Assembly (NCBI GenBank): GCA_029204225.1
Contig: CM055095.1
Span: forward strand, 9,640,243 to 9,704,242
Source: Diphasiastrum complanatum
Taxonomy: Eukaryota; Streptophyta; Lycopodiopsida; Lycopodiales; Lycopodiaceae
DNA length: 64,000 bases
Direction: 5' to 3'
Below, piece after piece: positions 44,522-55,181 of this stretch (position 1 is the first letter of the stretch; every line of letters starts with the position of its first letter). The translations under genes and the position numbers were made by a program. Under the pieces are notes generated by a model. That model saw only the letters and a list, made by a program, of their open reading frames with translations, had not been told where the DNA came from and searched no databases.

Positions 44522-44639
44522 AACATTCAGTCCCCAATGTTCCCTAACTTTCGAGGTTTTGGAGACCTAACAAAAAAAAAATTGATGGGTCCCCACTTGC
44601 TGTGGTGGGTGGAGACCCATCAGAGGCTAAATTTATCGC

Positions 44640-44756
<117 letters not shown>

Positions 44757-44875
44757 AGAACATTCAACGGTCCCCAATGTTCTCTTACTTTCGAGGTAGT
44801 GAAGGTCCCAAAAATTTTGGTTTTGGAGACCCAGCAGAAATAAATATTTTGATCACTCATTGGACCCAATCGACC

Positions 44876-44929
<54 letters not shown>

Positions 44930-45085
44930 AACATTCAACGTCACGATAGTTTCGAATGATCTCTAACTTTCGCGGTAGCAAAGGTCCTGAAAATTCTGGT
45001 TTCGAAGACTCACCAGAAAAAAAATATTTTGATGGATCTCCACTCGCCAAGGCGGGTGGAGACCCATCAAGGGCTAAATTGACCC

Positions 45086-45155
<70 letters not shown>

Positions 45156-45386
45156 CTTGCTCTCCCCTGAACATTCGACGTCGCGACGATCCCGAATGTT
45201 CTCTAACTTTTGAGGTAGTGAAGGTCCCAAAAACTCTGGTTTTGGAGACCCAGCAACAAAAAAAATTCTAATGGGTCTCGCAGCTGCAAGGGGTATCCCA
45301 TCATAGGCTTAGACCCATCAGAAAAAAAAAATCCTGATGGGTCTCCACTCGTTGCGGCGGGTGGAGACCCATTAGAGGCTAAATCG

Positions 45387-45458
<72 letters not shown>

Positions 45459-45642
45459 GATCATACTTGAAGAAAAAAAATTTCGGAGACCAATTAGACC
45501 CCTAAATACATCAGATTTGAATTTTTTTCTTCTGAATGTATGAAGAAAATTGAAAACTTTCCAAAACATAAATCGAAAATTCCAAAAAAAAAATAATGGT
45601 TAATCTCCAGCCGCGCCGTCGGGCTCACGCACAGGTGGACAC

Positions 45643-46495
45643 TGTTAGCAATTGTACAAACACAGTGAAAAATATAAAAAAGAAATAAAACTCTATGGCA
45701 TGTGTTTTGTAAGACCACATATGAGTATTTGCCAATAAACTTTTACTATGGCATGTGTTTTGTAAGTCCATGGGTAAAAGCTTAAAATAATAAAATAACT
45801 TAAACTTAGGATTAGAACTTAGACTTAAGAAACTTAAGCTTAGAAAGATTCTAATTATTTTAAGTTATCTTAAGTCCCAAGTTAGAAACTTCTAAAGTTC
45901 TAAGTTCTAAGTTAGAAGTTTTTTAGAGGTCTTAGAATGGCTAGTTTAGAACTAATCCCATAAGCTAGTGGATCCTTATGGAAGGCCCTCCTTGCTATAA
46001 GAGGAGAGGTATTTCTCATGTATACAACACTTTTGAAATTATGCTAAATTGCTCTCTATTTGGAGATATCTTGCTATTTCACTTGTGTTCCCTTTGAAAA
46101 AGTGCATAGCTTGAGGAAAGGTGCTCGGGCCTCTTCTTGTCTCCTTTCATAGGTTTCTATTGTGGCATGCGTTTTATTGCTTTATGTTTATTTAGCCACA
46201 ATCTATATTTCCAATTCCCTTTTGGGTGTTAGATTGGAATTAGTATAAAGATCTTGCTAGTTGGGTACCGCCTTAGCAAGGTCATGTTATTTTGTTCTTG
46301 GCTAGTTGGGAAGCCTTAGTCAAGTTTAATTATTTCCATTTCGAGCACCAGTTGGGAAGCCTTGGTGCTCCCTTTTATTTATGTTTTCATTTCACAGTTT
46401 CAAGCTTTGTAGGTCTTAAAAGGTGGACAACCGGTCTACCACTATACTACGCACGATCTCCTTAGCCATTTAGCAGAGTAGATTTACTTCCAACA
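45643..46495 (+). repeat. 5' LTR of the non-autonomous element
   Basis: TATAAGAGG at about 45996 follows GGCCCTCCTTGC and is the likely TATA box, giving a U3 of about 380 bp. The R-U5 part (from about 46130) is homologous to 36705-36355 inverted. Confidence 0.85.
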
Positions 46496-46510
46496 TTGGT
46501 GTCGTTGCTG
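46496..46510 (+). other. Primer-binding site, diverged tRNA-Asp type
   Basis: TTGGTGTCGTTGCTG directly follows the LTR end CCAACA. It differs at about three positions from the tRNA-Asp complement TGGCGCCGTTGCC, mostly C-to-T changes. Confidence 0.65.
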
Positions 46511-46841
46511 TTTTTTAAGCTTTTTTTACATAGCTTTCTTTGTCTTTCATTTTCGCTAACGTGTTTGTGTGTATCCTCTTCACACTGTAGCACAAGACTT
46601 CTTTGCTGAGCAACCTATCAAGCCAGGGGAAGCAACAAAAGTGTCAACTTGGGCATATTCTTTGGAAGAAGTGACCCAAGTGACATTTTTTCGACCAATC
46701 AGGTATATTAGAATTCGCCGAGCTACAGCCATAACAGACCTCGATCTTTCATACTATCACCTCCACGAATTCTGACCCTGCAAGCTCCTAGATCCACAAC
46801 CACTCTGGCACCATTAGCTCTTTCTATAGAGCAAAACCTCC

Positions 46842-47252
46842 ATGGCATGGTATCTCGAAGCACTCGCCTACATGCGCACCAATCCATACTATTATCCGGT
46901 AGCGCGGCAAGAACCGTTCCCTACCACCAAGATAAAGAAAAAGATCTTTTGGCCCAAGCTCACAGGAGTGGATACCGGCAACCCAGTGGATGACATGGTC
47001 ACCAATTGCCGTGTATTTTACCAAATGCACCATGGCAACCCTGATCGCGACGTACGATACTTTGTGGATAATTGTGACTTGGTGGCATTTTTGGCAGAGC
47101 TCAAAGGTTGTTGGGATCGAGGGCTACCACCAATAGCCATTGATATCAATAAAGCTATAAAGACGCAAGACGACCACATTAACGCAGCGCAGCTGTATTA
47201 TCGGGCAGCAGCCCTCACTTCAGCACTACACGTTGATATGTTAAAGTTGTAG
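46842..47252 (+). CDS. Uncharacterised 136-codon frame inside the LTR element
   Basis: The frame begins MAWYLEALAYMRTNPYYYPV and includes KKKIFWPKLTGVDTGNPVDD, FYQMHHGNPDRDVRYFVDNC and LAELKGCWDRGLPPIAIDIN, ending at a TAG (47250-47252). Similar coding flavour continues a little beyond the stop (LQGMLHYYKPMPFLNKPRWQ). It lies about 350 bp after the primer site, where gag would be expected, but has neither the gypsy capsid pattern nor zinc knuckles. It may be a diverged gag-like capsid or a captured host segment. Function unknown. Confidence 0.45.
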   Translation: MAWYLEALAYMRTNPYYYPVARQEPFPTTKIKKKIFWPKLTGVDTGNPVDDMVTNCRVFYQMHHGNPDRDVRYFVDNCDLVAFLAELKGCWDRGLPPIAIDINKAIKTQDDHINAAQLYYRAAALTSALHVDMLKL

Positions 47253-47426
47253 AAAACCCATAACTTTCTCCAGGGTATGCTCCACTACTACAAACCCATG
47301 CCTTTCCTTAACAAACCACGTTGGCAAATGATGGAGGGCATCGACAACAAAATTTACCAATCCTGACAACAACAGTCTCGCCTCCAGGAAGAAAAAGTTT
47401 CGATAGATGTGGGACCACCAATCCAA

Positions 47427-47441
47427 TAAGGAGAGGGATAA
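47427..47441 (+). other. Polypurine tract before the 3' LTR
   Basis: AATAAGGAGAGGGATAA immediately precedes the LTR start TGTTAGC, the usual position for priming plus-strand DNA synthesis. Confidence 0.7.
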
Positions 47442-48287
47442 TGTTAGCAATTGTACAAACACAATGAAAAATATAAAAAAGAAATAAAACTCCGTGGCAT
47501 GTGTTTTGTAAGCCCACGTATGAGTATTTGCCAATTAACATCTACTATGGCATGTGTTTTGTAAGTCCATGGGTAGAAGCTTAAAATAATAAAATAACTT
47601 AAACTTAGGATTAGAACTTAGACTTCAGAAACTTAAGCTTAGAAAGATTCTAAGTTATCTTAAGTTCCAAGTTTAGAAACTTCTAAAATTCTAAGTTCTA
47701 AGTTAGAAGTTTTTTAGAGGCCTTAGAATGGCTAGTTTAGAACTAATCCCATAAGCTAGTGGATGCTTATGGAAGGCCCTCCTTGCTATAAGAGGAGAGG
47801 TATTTCTCATGTATACAACACTTTTGAGATTATGCTAAATTGCTCTCTATTTGAAGATATCTTGCTATTTCACTTGTGTTCCCTTTGGAAAGGTGCATAG
47901 CTTGAGGAAAGGTGCTCGGGCCTCCTCTTGCCTCCTTTTCATAGGTTTCTATTGTGGCATGTATTTTATTGCTTTATGTTTATTTAGTCGCAATCTATAT
48001 TTTCAATTCCCTTTTGGGTGTTAGATTAGAATTAGTGTAAAGATCTTGCTAGTTGGACACCACCTTAGCAAGGTCATGTTATTTTGTTCTTGGCTAGTTG
48101 GGAAGCCTTAGTCAAGTTTAGTTATTTCCATTCCGAGCACCAGTTGGGAAGCCTTGGTGCTCCCTTTCATTTATGTTTTCATTTCACAGTTTCAAGCTTT
48201 GTAGATGTTAAAAGGTGGACGACCGGTTTACCACTATACTACGCACGATCGACCTAGCCATTTAGCGGAGTAGATTTACTTCCAACA
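47442..48287 (+). repeat. 3' LTR of the non-autonomous element
   Basis: It matches the 5' LTR throughout, including the GGCATGTGTTTTGTAAG repeat near its start and TTTAGCGGAGTAGATTTACT near its end. The copies differ at a few percent of positions by eye, indicating a moderately recent insertion. Confidence 0.85.
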
Positions 48288-48454
48288 GAGACCCATCAGG
48301 ATTTTTTAGTATGGATCGCATTCACGTGCGCAGCTGGTGCAAAGCCATCTGGATTTCTTTTTAATTCATTTTGGATGGGTCTCCACCAGTGTGCCCGAAA
48401 AAATAAACTACGGAGATGAATCTGTAGGAGTCTGAATTTATTGACAACTATAAA
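48288..48454. repeat. Continuation of the hairpin array after the insertion
   Basis: GAGACCCATCAGGATTTTTT at 48288 resumes the array phrase interrupted at 45642, and GGATGGGTCTCCACCAG follows near 48391. Confidence 0.7.
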
Positions 48455-48960
48455 GGTCGACCCAATACTCAAATAGATGACGTGGTCCATAAAGACTCGG
48501 ATTAAATACTCGGATAAATGACGTGGTCCATAAGGACTCGGATTAAAAACTTGGATAGATGACGTGGTCCATAAACGAATTAAAAACTCGGATTGATTAC
48601 GTATCAACTAAGCCTGCAATAACAAATGACGTGTTAACAAAGGTTGACCCAATACTCGGATAGATGACGTGGTCCATAAAGACTCGGATTAAAAACTCGG
48701 ATAGATGACGTGGTCCATAAACGAATTAAAAACTCGGATTGATTACGTGTCGACTAAGTCTACAATAACAAATGACGTGTTAACAAAGGTCGACCCAATA
48801 CTCGGATAGATGACGTGGTCCATAAAAAATCGGATTAAAAACTCAGATAAATGAATTAAAAAACTCGGATTCATTACATGTCAACTAAGCCTACAATAAC
48901 AGATGACATTTTAACCAAAACTGCAACTCGAGAATTGCACGGATCGATGACATGGCTTGA
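48455..48960 (+). repeat. Tandem array with six TGACGTGG motifs
   Basis: Subunits of the type ACTCGGATAGATGACGTGGT followed by CCATAAA repeat about every 40 bp, within longer units beginning GGTCGACCCAATACTC at about 48455, 48642 and 48789. TGACGTGG occurs at about 48478, 48519, 48560, 48664, 48706 and 48811, and TGACGTGT at 48628 and 48773. TGACG is the binding core for plant TGA-type bZIP factors, and CACGTCA/ACGTGG resembles ABRE/G-box elements. The position just upstream of a TATA box suggests an enhancer, for example the U3 of an LTR; this is inference. Confidence 0.8.
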
Positions 48961-48965
48961 TTTCA

Positions 48966-48976
48966 ACTATAAAAGG
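48966..48976 (+). promoter_or_regulatory. TATA box downstream of the TGACG array
   Basis: TATAAAAGG at 48968-48976 lies about 155 bp after the last TGACGTGG. The downstream sequence (49000-49060) has no plus-strand gene; a minus-strand gypsy pol starts at 49066. Probably a broken LTR promoter. Confidence 0.5.
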
Positions 48977-49065
48977 CAGTAAGGCAATAGAATATCATTT
49001 CTGCACTGGCACTTTGCAGAGACACTCTCACTCGCAAACATTTTACTGTTAAGTGATAAGGGTTT

Positions 49066-49380
49066 TTAATGAGAGCGATATACTAGAAGAATTGCCCTAG
49101 CAATAGCATCAGAGGAGAAATGTCCACCCCCAATACCCTCATGTGTCAAGGCAATAATTTGTCGGACTTCAGACTCATGGGCACAACGACTTGTAATACC
49201 ATCAACACCTAACTTATATAGTTGTCCGACAATAAGATGATATGGCAAAGATTTCATAATAAGTTTGATTTTTTGCGGTTTGGTCAACTGAGGATTGATG
49301 TCCCCAGTGGCTAGATATCTAGTGATATCATCTGCCCATAACATAGTCGCGTCTATAAAAAATAGACACGCATCTGGCAA
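49066..49380 (-). pseudogene. gypsy integrase zinc-finger region (family C)
   Basis: KIKLIMKSLPYHLIVGQLYK, GITSRCAHESE and THEGIGGGHFSSDAIARAIL parallel 38735-39082. The frame is lost after AIL, and no integrase core follows. Confidence 0.8.
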
Positions 49381-49388
49381 CTCATCAT

Positions 49389-49997
49389 TTATTGGCTCAT
49401 TAGACGTTTCAGCATTCGGTAATCGTGAAAGATGATCAACCAGAAAATGTTATGATCCCTTTCGAATAACAACTCGAAAGTTGAGTTTAAAAGAATCAAC
49501 AACCATCGTGCAATTTGTCCAGTTTTGCAAGGTTTATTCAATAGGTAAAGAAGAGCATGATGGTCAATATAGAAGACAAACAACTAGCTGAGCAAATAAT
49601 GTCGAAACTATTGAAAAACATAGACCATTGCTAGTGCTTCTCGATCTGTTGTGAATTAGTTAACCTCAGCTAGAACAAGCTGACGGCTCAGGAAACGGAT
49701 TGGAAAATCCTTTTCATATTCTTCGGGTTGCGTTAAAACAACACCAATAGCACACTTACTAGCGTCCGTATGCACATGGAACTCCTTAGTATAATCGGAC
49801 ATGCGAAGAATGGGTGCAATAACTAAAGCCTGTTTAAGATCTTCAAAGGCTTTAATTCTGTCTTCTGTCCACCTTGGGTCGGTAACGATTTGATATACTA
49901 ACCACGCTTTATCGGCGTAGTGTATTATAAAAATTCGATAATAACCTGTGTGGCCTAGAAAGATGTAAATTTCTTTCACTTTGCCAGGTAGGGGCAT
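49389..49997 (-). pseudogene. gypsy RNase H and RT connection (family C)
   Basis: KVKEIYIFLGHTGYYRIFI and DRIKAFEDLKQALVIAPILR lead to FHVHTDASKCAIGVVLTQ, FTTDREALAMVYV and YIDHHALLYLLNKP, giving the D, E, D residues of RNase H. Stops interrupt after AEVN and near 49590-49640. Confidence 0.85.
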
Positions 49998-50049
49998 TTC
50001 AAGAATGACTCTGATCTTTTCGGGATCAGTGGCGATACCATTTCAAGAA

Positions 50050-50610
50050 ATAATATCGCCCAGTACCACACCATGAGTTACCCAGATCTGGCACTTGTTG
50101 GGATTTAATGAAATTCTGAACCTTCGACAACGAATGAAAACTTGTTCCCTTTAAAATGTGGATGGGGCATTGCACAGACCGAATGGCATAACGTTATATG
50201 CAAAGGTACCAAACTCTGTAACAAAAGCCGTTTTGAAATGATCTTCAGGAGCAATTTAGACTAAGAAATAGCCACTAAAACCATCGAGAAAGCTAAAAGC
50301 TTCAGCTCCTGCCATATCTTCGAGGATTTGTGTAGTCAGAGGTAAGGGAAAATGATCCTTCTCTGTTTGATCATTAAGTTTCTTTAAATCCACGGAGATA
50401 TGGAGTTTACCATTCTTCTTTGGCACCACCACAATTGGTGATACCCAACTGGTATGCTCGATTTCATAAATGAAACCAGCATCGAGAAGCTTTTGAATAT
50501 CTTCTTGTATCTTCCCGCGATATGTTGGATTGGTGCAATAAGATTTTGCGTGGACAGGTAGGGCACCATCCTACAATGGGATTGTATGGACGACAACGTC
50601 AGGAGGAACC
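50050..50610 (-). pseudogene. gypsy RT core, active-site segment deleted (family C)
   Basis: GKIQEDIQKLLDAGFIYEIE, WVSPIVVVPKKN, KDHFPLPLT, FSFLDGFSGY and FGLCNAPSTF are readable. Directly after STF (with a stop) the sequence jumps to RFRISLNPNKCQIWVTHGVV, so the segment that should hold the YxDD box is missing, a deletion of roughly 100 bp or more near 50150. Confidence 0.8.
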
Positions 50611-51686
50611 CCTTTCATCTCTTTATAATTCCATACAAACACATCTCGGTATTTGCGCAATAATTGTTCCAAGTCCCGTATTGGATTGGATTCAGGTGGG
50701 CTCCTACATGTACGATACGGTCGATGTCTTCATCATCATCCTTCAGATTAAGAGGTATGGTCTTTGCAGGTCCTTCAAAAGAAGTAAATGACGGTTGAGG
50801 CTCCCATTTTGGCATAACCATACTGATGATGACATCATCAGTGGTATAATCCTTAAAATGCTGGGGAACATCATAAAGTGGATCATTAACTACCTCGTGT
50901 GGGATCTTAGGAATATCCTCTACAGATTTACTTGTAGACGATGAAGCATGACTAGGATTTCTCTGATTTTGAATTAAAGGTTTGATTGGCTGTTTCAGCT
51001 TTTCACGCATTTGGAATAGGCTTATCAGTCAATCGTACGTCAACCCTTGATTTGTTTGTTAGCATGTGGGAGATTTGTGGATTGGTAATAGTAGGCATGC
51101 ATGAATATTTTGGTGTTTTTTCACGAACTAAGTCTTCATCAATGGTGTTCAAGATTTCATCATTGTGTACATCCCATTGATCGACTTTGAGTTTGGGTCG
51201 GTATACACGAGTGTGGACTAGTTGTGGATGTTGCACACAAGCCAATGGTGATGGAAGCTTAATCTCTTTCAGTATACGATGCTTTCCTAAACGGTCGAGA
51301 TCCAGCAAGTGAATTGGCTGGTCGTCAGATAACTCATGTTCTCCCCCAGTAAGAATTCCATCATGTCTGTAACAAAGACATCTTCAGGCAGCCACTCAAT
51401 AGGGAGTGCATCTATCATGTACAAGGGCAAGATGGGAGTGATGATATCTATGGAGTGTATAGTGATTTCAATTGGGTCGTTTTAGTGAACTTCTTGTGCA
51501 CATAGACTGGCATTGACACAATCGATGGTCGCTAAGGCATGTCCCCAATTGATGATATCGGTACTCTGCACGTAATGATCCTTTATGGTGGAATCGATGC
51601 TATCGAGGTCACCATAGGTAGTTGAGGACCAATTATCTTCAACGGGTGCATGCTTTATCTTTCCAGTGGAATCGACGAAGATTCTT

Positions 51687-52085
51687 CTATTTCTGTTGCC
51701 AAAAACAATTTTGTTTTTCTTCCAATCTTAAATCACTCCAGCCATTTCTAACCAAGGTGTTCCAAGAAGGAATTGATAGGTTTGCAAAATCTAGCACGAC
51801 ACATTCTATGGTAAAAATCAAACCGGCAATTTTGATGGGCAAGGTGCTTATGTGACCGGCAGGTGTCGTCATTCGTCGGTCAGCCATACGTAATTTGTAC
51901 TTAGGCTTTTCCAATGTGGATATTCCCCATGCCTTTACTAAGGACAGGGCGATAATATTCACACCAGAGCCACTATCAAGAATGGCTTGTACGGAAGGAG
52001 AAGATTTATATTGCACTAGTAAAGTGATGTTGTTACCTTTAGCAACACCTATATGAAGTAAGCTCATATCAACAGTATGAACCAC
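51687..52085 (-). pseudogene. gypsy aspartic protease (family C)
   Basis: VQAILDSGSGVNIIALSLVK contains the D-S-G active site, followed by PIKIAGLIFTIECVVLDF, comparable with IPVRIAGVQF in family A. The frame is open for 132 codons. It cuts gag-pol precursors. Confidence 0.8.
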
Positions 52086-52520
52086 TTCAGCGTTTTTGTC
52101 ACGGAAGCTTTTTCGTTTCGTGTTCGTCCTCTCTATTCTGATTCGCGAACAATTTTTTGTCTTTGAATTTTCTTTTCGTGCGGAAGCTCTTACAGGATCC
52201 CAGACACTCGACTACGCATCACAGAACATATTTTATTCTAGCAATCAAGAGACACATCACAAGATCAAGAGATACACGACCAATATGAAGTGTCTAAACA
52301 TCGAACCGATTGTATACCTGGTAGTGCACTTACCACACAACCGATTACACTTCAAACAAGGAAATCTACGGGAAGCATAATTCGCACTTTCACCGCATCG
52401 TGGCATACTCCACTGAATTCTCAAAATAGTGTCGAAATTCCATATCACACAACGGAAAAATTCTCACAATTCGACATTTCTTCAAGAACACAAATCAATG
52501 GCAAAACCAGCTTAGAATTG

Positions 52521-52532
52521 GCTCTGATACCA
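52521..52532 (-). other. copia primer-binding site, tRNA-Met
   Basis: The minus strand reads TGGTATCAGAGC. The adjacent LTR edge lacks a clear CA end (ATATTGG). It marks the 5' end of another copia relic whose leader may extend left to about 52100. Confidence 0.8.
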
Positions 52533-53160
52533 ATATAAAATCCTAAATCCAAGGATCCTATTCTAAGCATGCCAATCACAAGCAACACAAGGGAACCTGA
52601 TGGTGGACAAACCAACCCAACCAAACCTAGTTCAAATGGATCTAGCCCCCAAACTATGGATCAATCACTCAGAGAAGAATGAAGCATCACACCAGCAACA
52701 TCCTGCCACTGGTCATGCTATCAAGCATACACTAGTGAGAGCCCAATAGGTATACGTATACCCTCCAAGGCCCATGCACCACTAGTAGTGCACTGTGACA
52801 CCTCACTGGACACCTCTGCAGCCTATCTGGGCCATGTCATTCAGTTCCCCAATGACTCACTGATAGACCCATACAAATCCACCATCAAGTATTTAGGCCT
52901 ACAAACATTAATTATGACCATGTACACATAAGGGCCCCAATTCCCTTATAGTCACAATTAACTTACGGGTTGTTGGTCTACCAGTCCCTAGCGTGGACAC
53001 GGTACTCGAGACCAGTCATGGGCATGACATGGATGGTCCAGGGTCTTGTTGCACCTGAGATTGAAGGCGATAGGGTTTGTTCTTAACATTTGGATGATTG
53101 GGCAGTGTAAATTCATCCATAAGTTCCTCTGGTAAGTTCGCCATGAGAACTGACGAGATT
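52533..53160 (-). mobile_element. Presumed copia 5' LTR remnant
   Basis: LTR-like sequence abutting the primer site. The far edge and a matching 3' LTR are not visible, so extent is a guess. Confidence 0.35.
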
Positions 53161-53169
53161 CAGCTCAGA

Positions 53170-54300
53170 TGTGATGCAACTGGTAAAAGGGCGACCAAAA
53201 AAAAATGCTACAAAAGTTTTTTATGCGACAAAAAATCCCGAAGTTAAAAATGTCACAAAAAATTTCGACCAAAAATTCTAGCAAAAAAACGACAAAAAAA
53301 TGTTTGTGAAAAACGGGAAAAAAACTTTTGACAAAGTGGCAAAAATTTGCAAAAATTGTGAAATACTCGTGAAAAAATAAAGCGAATTTTGCGAATAAAT
53401 TTGTTTGTTTTTTTTATTTGTTTTGAAAAGCCACATAGAAAAAGACGACAAAAAAGCGAAAAAATGGAAAAAAAAAAAAAAATACGTGAAAAAAGTACGA
53501 AAAATTATGAAGAAAGTGAGAACGAAAAACACAAGAAACGCAAAAAATGATGAACAATTCATGAAAAACGATGAAAAACTTCGCAAAAAAACGACTAAAA
53601 ACTTTGCGAAAAAAAAATGTCCAATTTTTTTGTTTTTTTGTTTTTGTTTTTTTAAGGTCGTCAGATTCAATCGTTAGAAAAAGTCTTTTTGTGCAGTTCG
53701 TCGGATGGAATTCTTGGACCCAATTTTTTTTCAAAAAATACAAGAGAACAAACTCGAAAAATGTAGAAAAAACTCGAATTTTTTTTGAGAAAATCGAAAA
53801 AAAAAAAATAACTCGAAAATATCTCGAAAAAAAAAGACGAAAAATCTTGAAAAAAACACACGAAAAAATATCTCAAAATATTTTGAAAAATCTTGAAAAA
53901 TCTCGAAGCACGAAAAATGTCGAAAAAAAGCACGAAAAAATCTCGAAAAAAACACAAAAAAGCACGAAAAACTCAAAAATCTCGAAAAAATCTCGAAAAA
54001 AGTCACGAAAAATACAAAATTCTCGAAAAAAATGTGAAAAGTTACAAAAAAAATGCGAAACATCTCGAAAAAATGCAAAAACAAAAACAAAAACAAAAAC
54101 GAAAAAGCTTGAACAACCCGAAAAATCCCAGAAAATTTCAGAAAAGAATCAAAAAAATTCTGAAAAAACTCAAAAATGCTCCAAAATCCTCAAAAAACTA
54201 ATTGGAAAAACTCGAAAATGTTTGAAAAAATTCAGAAAAGTCTAAAATTTCAAAAAAAAAGTTCGAAAATCCTCGAAATTTTTTGGCGAATGCAAAAAAA
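53170..54300. repeat. A-rich, strand-asymmetric TCGAAAAA tract
   Basis: Over about 1.1 kb the plus strand is dominated by A runs punctuated by CG, TCTCG or GCG (CGAAAAATCTCGAAAAAA pattern), with almost no long T runs except near 53625-53655. The 224-codon Lys-rich plus frame and the Phe-rich minus frames are consequences of this composition. Confidence 0.85.
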
Positions 54301-54865
54301 AATTTGGCGGATGGAATTTCTTTTGGCGGATGCAATGAGCAGCGGATACAAAAAAGGGTGGTGCATGGAAACTGAGAGGGGAATGATCTGTCGGATGCAA
54401 TTCTGAAGTCTATTTGTCGGATGTAAATGATGGATGTAAACGGATTGTTATTCCGCCCCCGAAAAAAAAAATCAGTGGAGAGCGGTGAAAATATGAAAAT
54501 TCGTTGTTTCAGACTATCAGTGTCCAGAAATGCAACAAACGGTGGCGGTGGGTTTCTGGAACGTGGTGTGTTAGATTGCACGAGTGTAAAGGATCAACAG
54601 GAGCGTTTGTAAGCGATTGAAGATCTAACAAAGAGAAATCTCAAATGCGAGCTTGGGAAATGAAAAATGCACGACAACAAATAAGCAAGCAACAGCGATT
54701 CAGAATTGAAAAAAAGGTGTTTTAAAAACGAGTTCTGTGGATCAAAATTGAAGAAGCTTATTAAAAGCAAAACGACGCCAATGTTTGCGCAAGTATCTAC
54801 TTGCCCTATGTTTACGCAATTGCCTCTCTCTACTTCAACGTCTGCTGCCGCAACCACTCAATGTT
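54301..54865. other. Unrecognised; short GGCGGATGCAA repeats
   Basis: Phrases such as TTGGCGAATGCAA, TTGGCGGATGGAA, TTTGGCGGATGCAA and GTCGGATGCAA recur between 54290 and 54425. No coding similarity. Confidence 0.45.
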
Positions 54866-54957
54866 CGCGACTGGTTCTATTGATCTATCAACGTCTATTC
54901 GAACTATGTTCGCGACTGGTTCTATTGATCTATCAGCGTCTATTCGAACTCTGTTAG
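54866..54957. repeat. 45-bp tandem duplication
   Basis: TTCGCGACTGGTTCTATTGA to TCTATTCGAACTATG (about 54868-54912) is repeated at once with two substitutions. The length is a multiple of three and one frame reads ATGSIDLSTSIRTMF twice; the frame (54801-55181) has no known domain. Confidence 0.8.
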
Positions 54958-55181
54958 CAGCGTCTCACTCAATATTTGCTACTACTTCACTCGTTCTACT
55001 TCTCAATGATTGTAGTCCTCTGTCAGATTCTACTCAGTGGCAACTCTCCTTCTGTCTGACAGAGGTTCAGCATCGCACGAATTCACGTGGTTACAAATCT
55101 GTATGCAATGGCTCAGTCATGGAATCTAATTGTAGTATAACAGTGATGTACCCGCCTGTCAAAGACACACCTACGACCTGA

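Larger units (their letters stand above)
45643..48287 (+). mobile_element. Non-autonomous LTR retrotransposon, 2.65 kb
   Basis: LTRs 45643-46495 (853 bp) and 47442-48287 (846 bp) start TGTTAGCAATTG and end TTCCAACA. A primer site follows the 5' LTR and a purine tract precedes the 3' LTR. The 946-bp interior encodes no recognised gag, protease, RT or integrase, only one unidentified frame. Flanks are GACAC (left) and GAGAC (right), a probable target duplication with one change, inside the GGTGGAGACCCATC phrase of the surrounding array. LTR, primer site and leader match the family B gypsy element, its likely autonomous relative. Confidence 0.85.
49066..52085 (-). mobile_element. Ty3/gypsy pol fragment (family C)
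   Basis: Minus-strand order: aspartic protease (52085-51690), spacer (51310-50620), RT (about 50600-50050), connection and RNase H (about 49997-49400) and integrase zinc-finger region (49380-49066). It ends before the integrase core, cut against the TATA/TGACG region. Related to, but distinct from, family A. Confidence 0.85.

Noticed and set aside
48455-48960. CRISPR-like array
   Set aside because: Repeats are imperfect, with variable spacing and spacers that are themselves repeated; the sequence is plant nuclear DNA.
53571-54245. 224-codon Lys-rich protein
   Set aside because: It is a translation of the A-rich TCGAAAAA tract; neighbouring frames are equally open and equally low in complexity.
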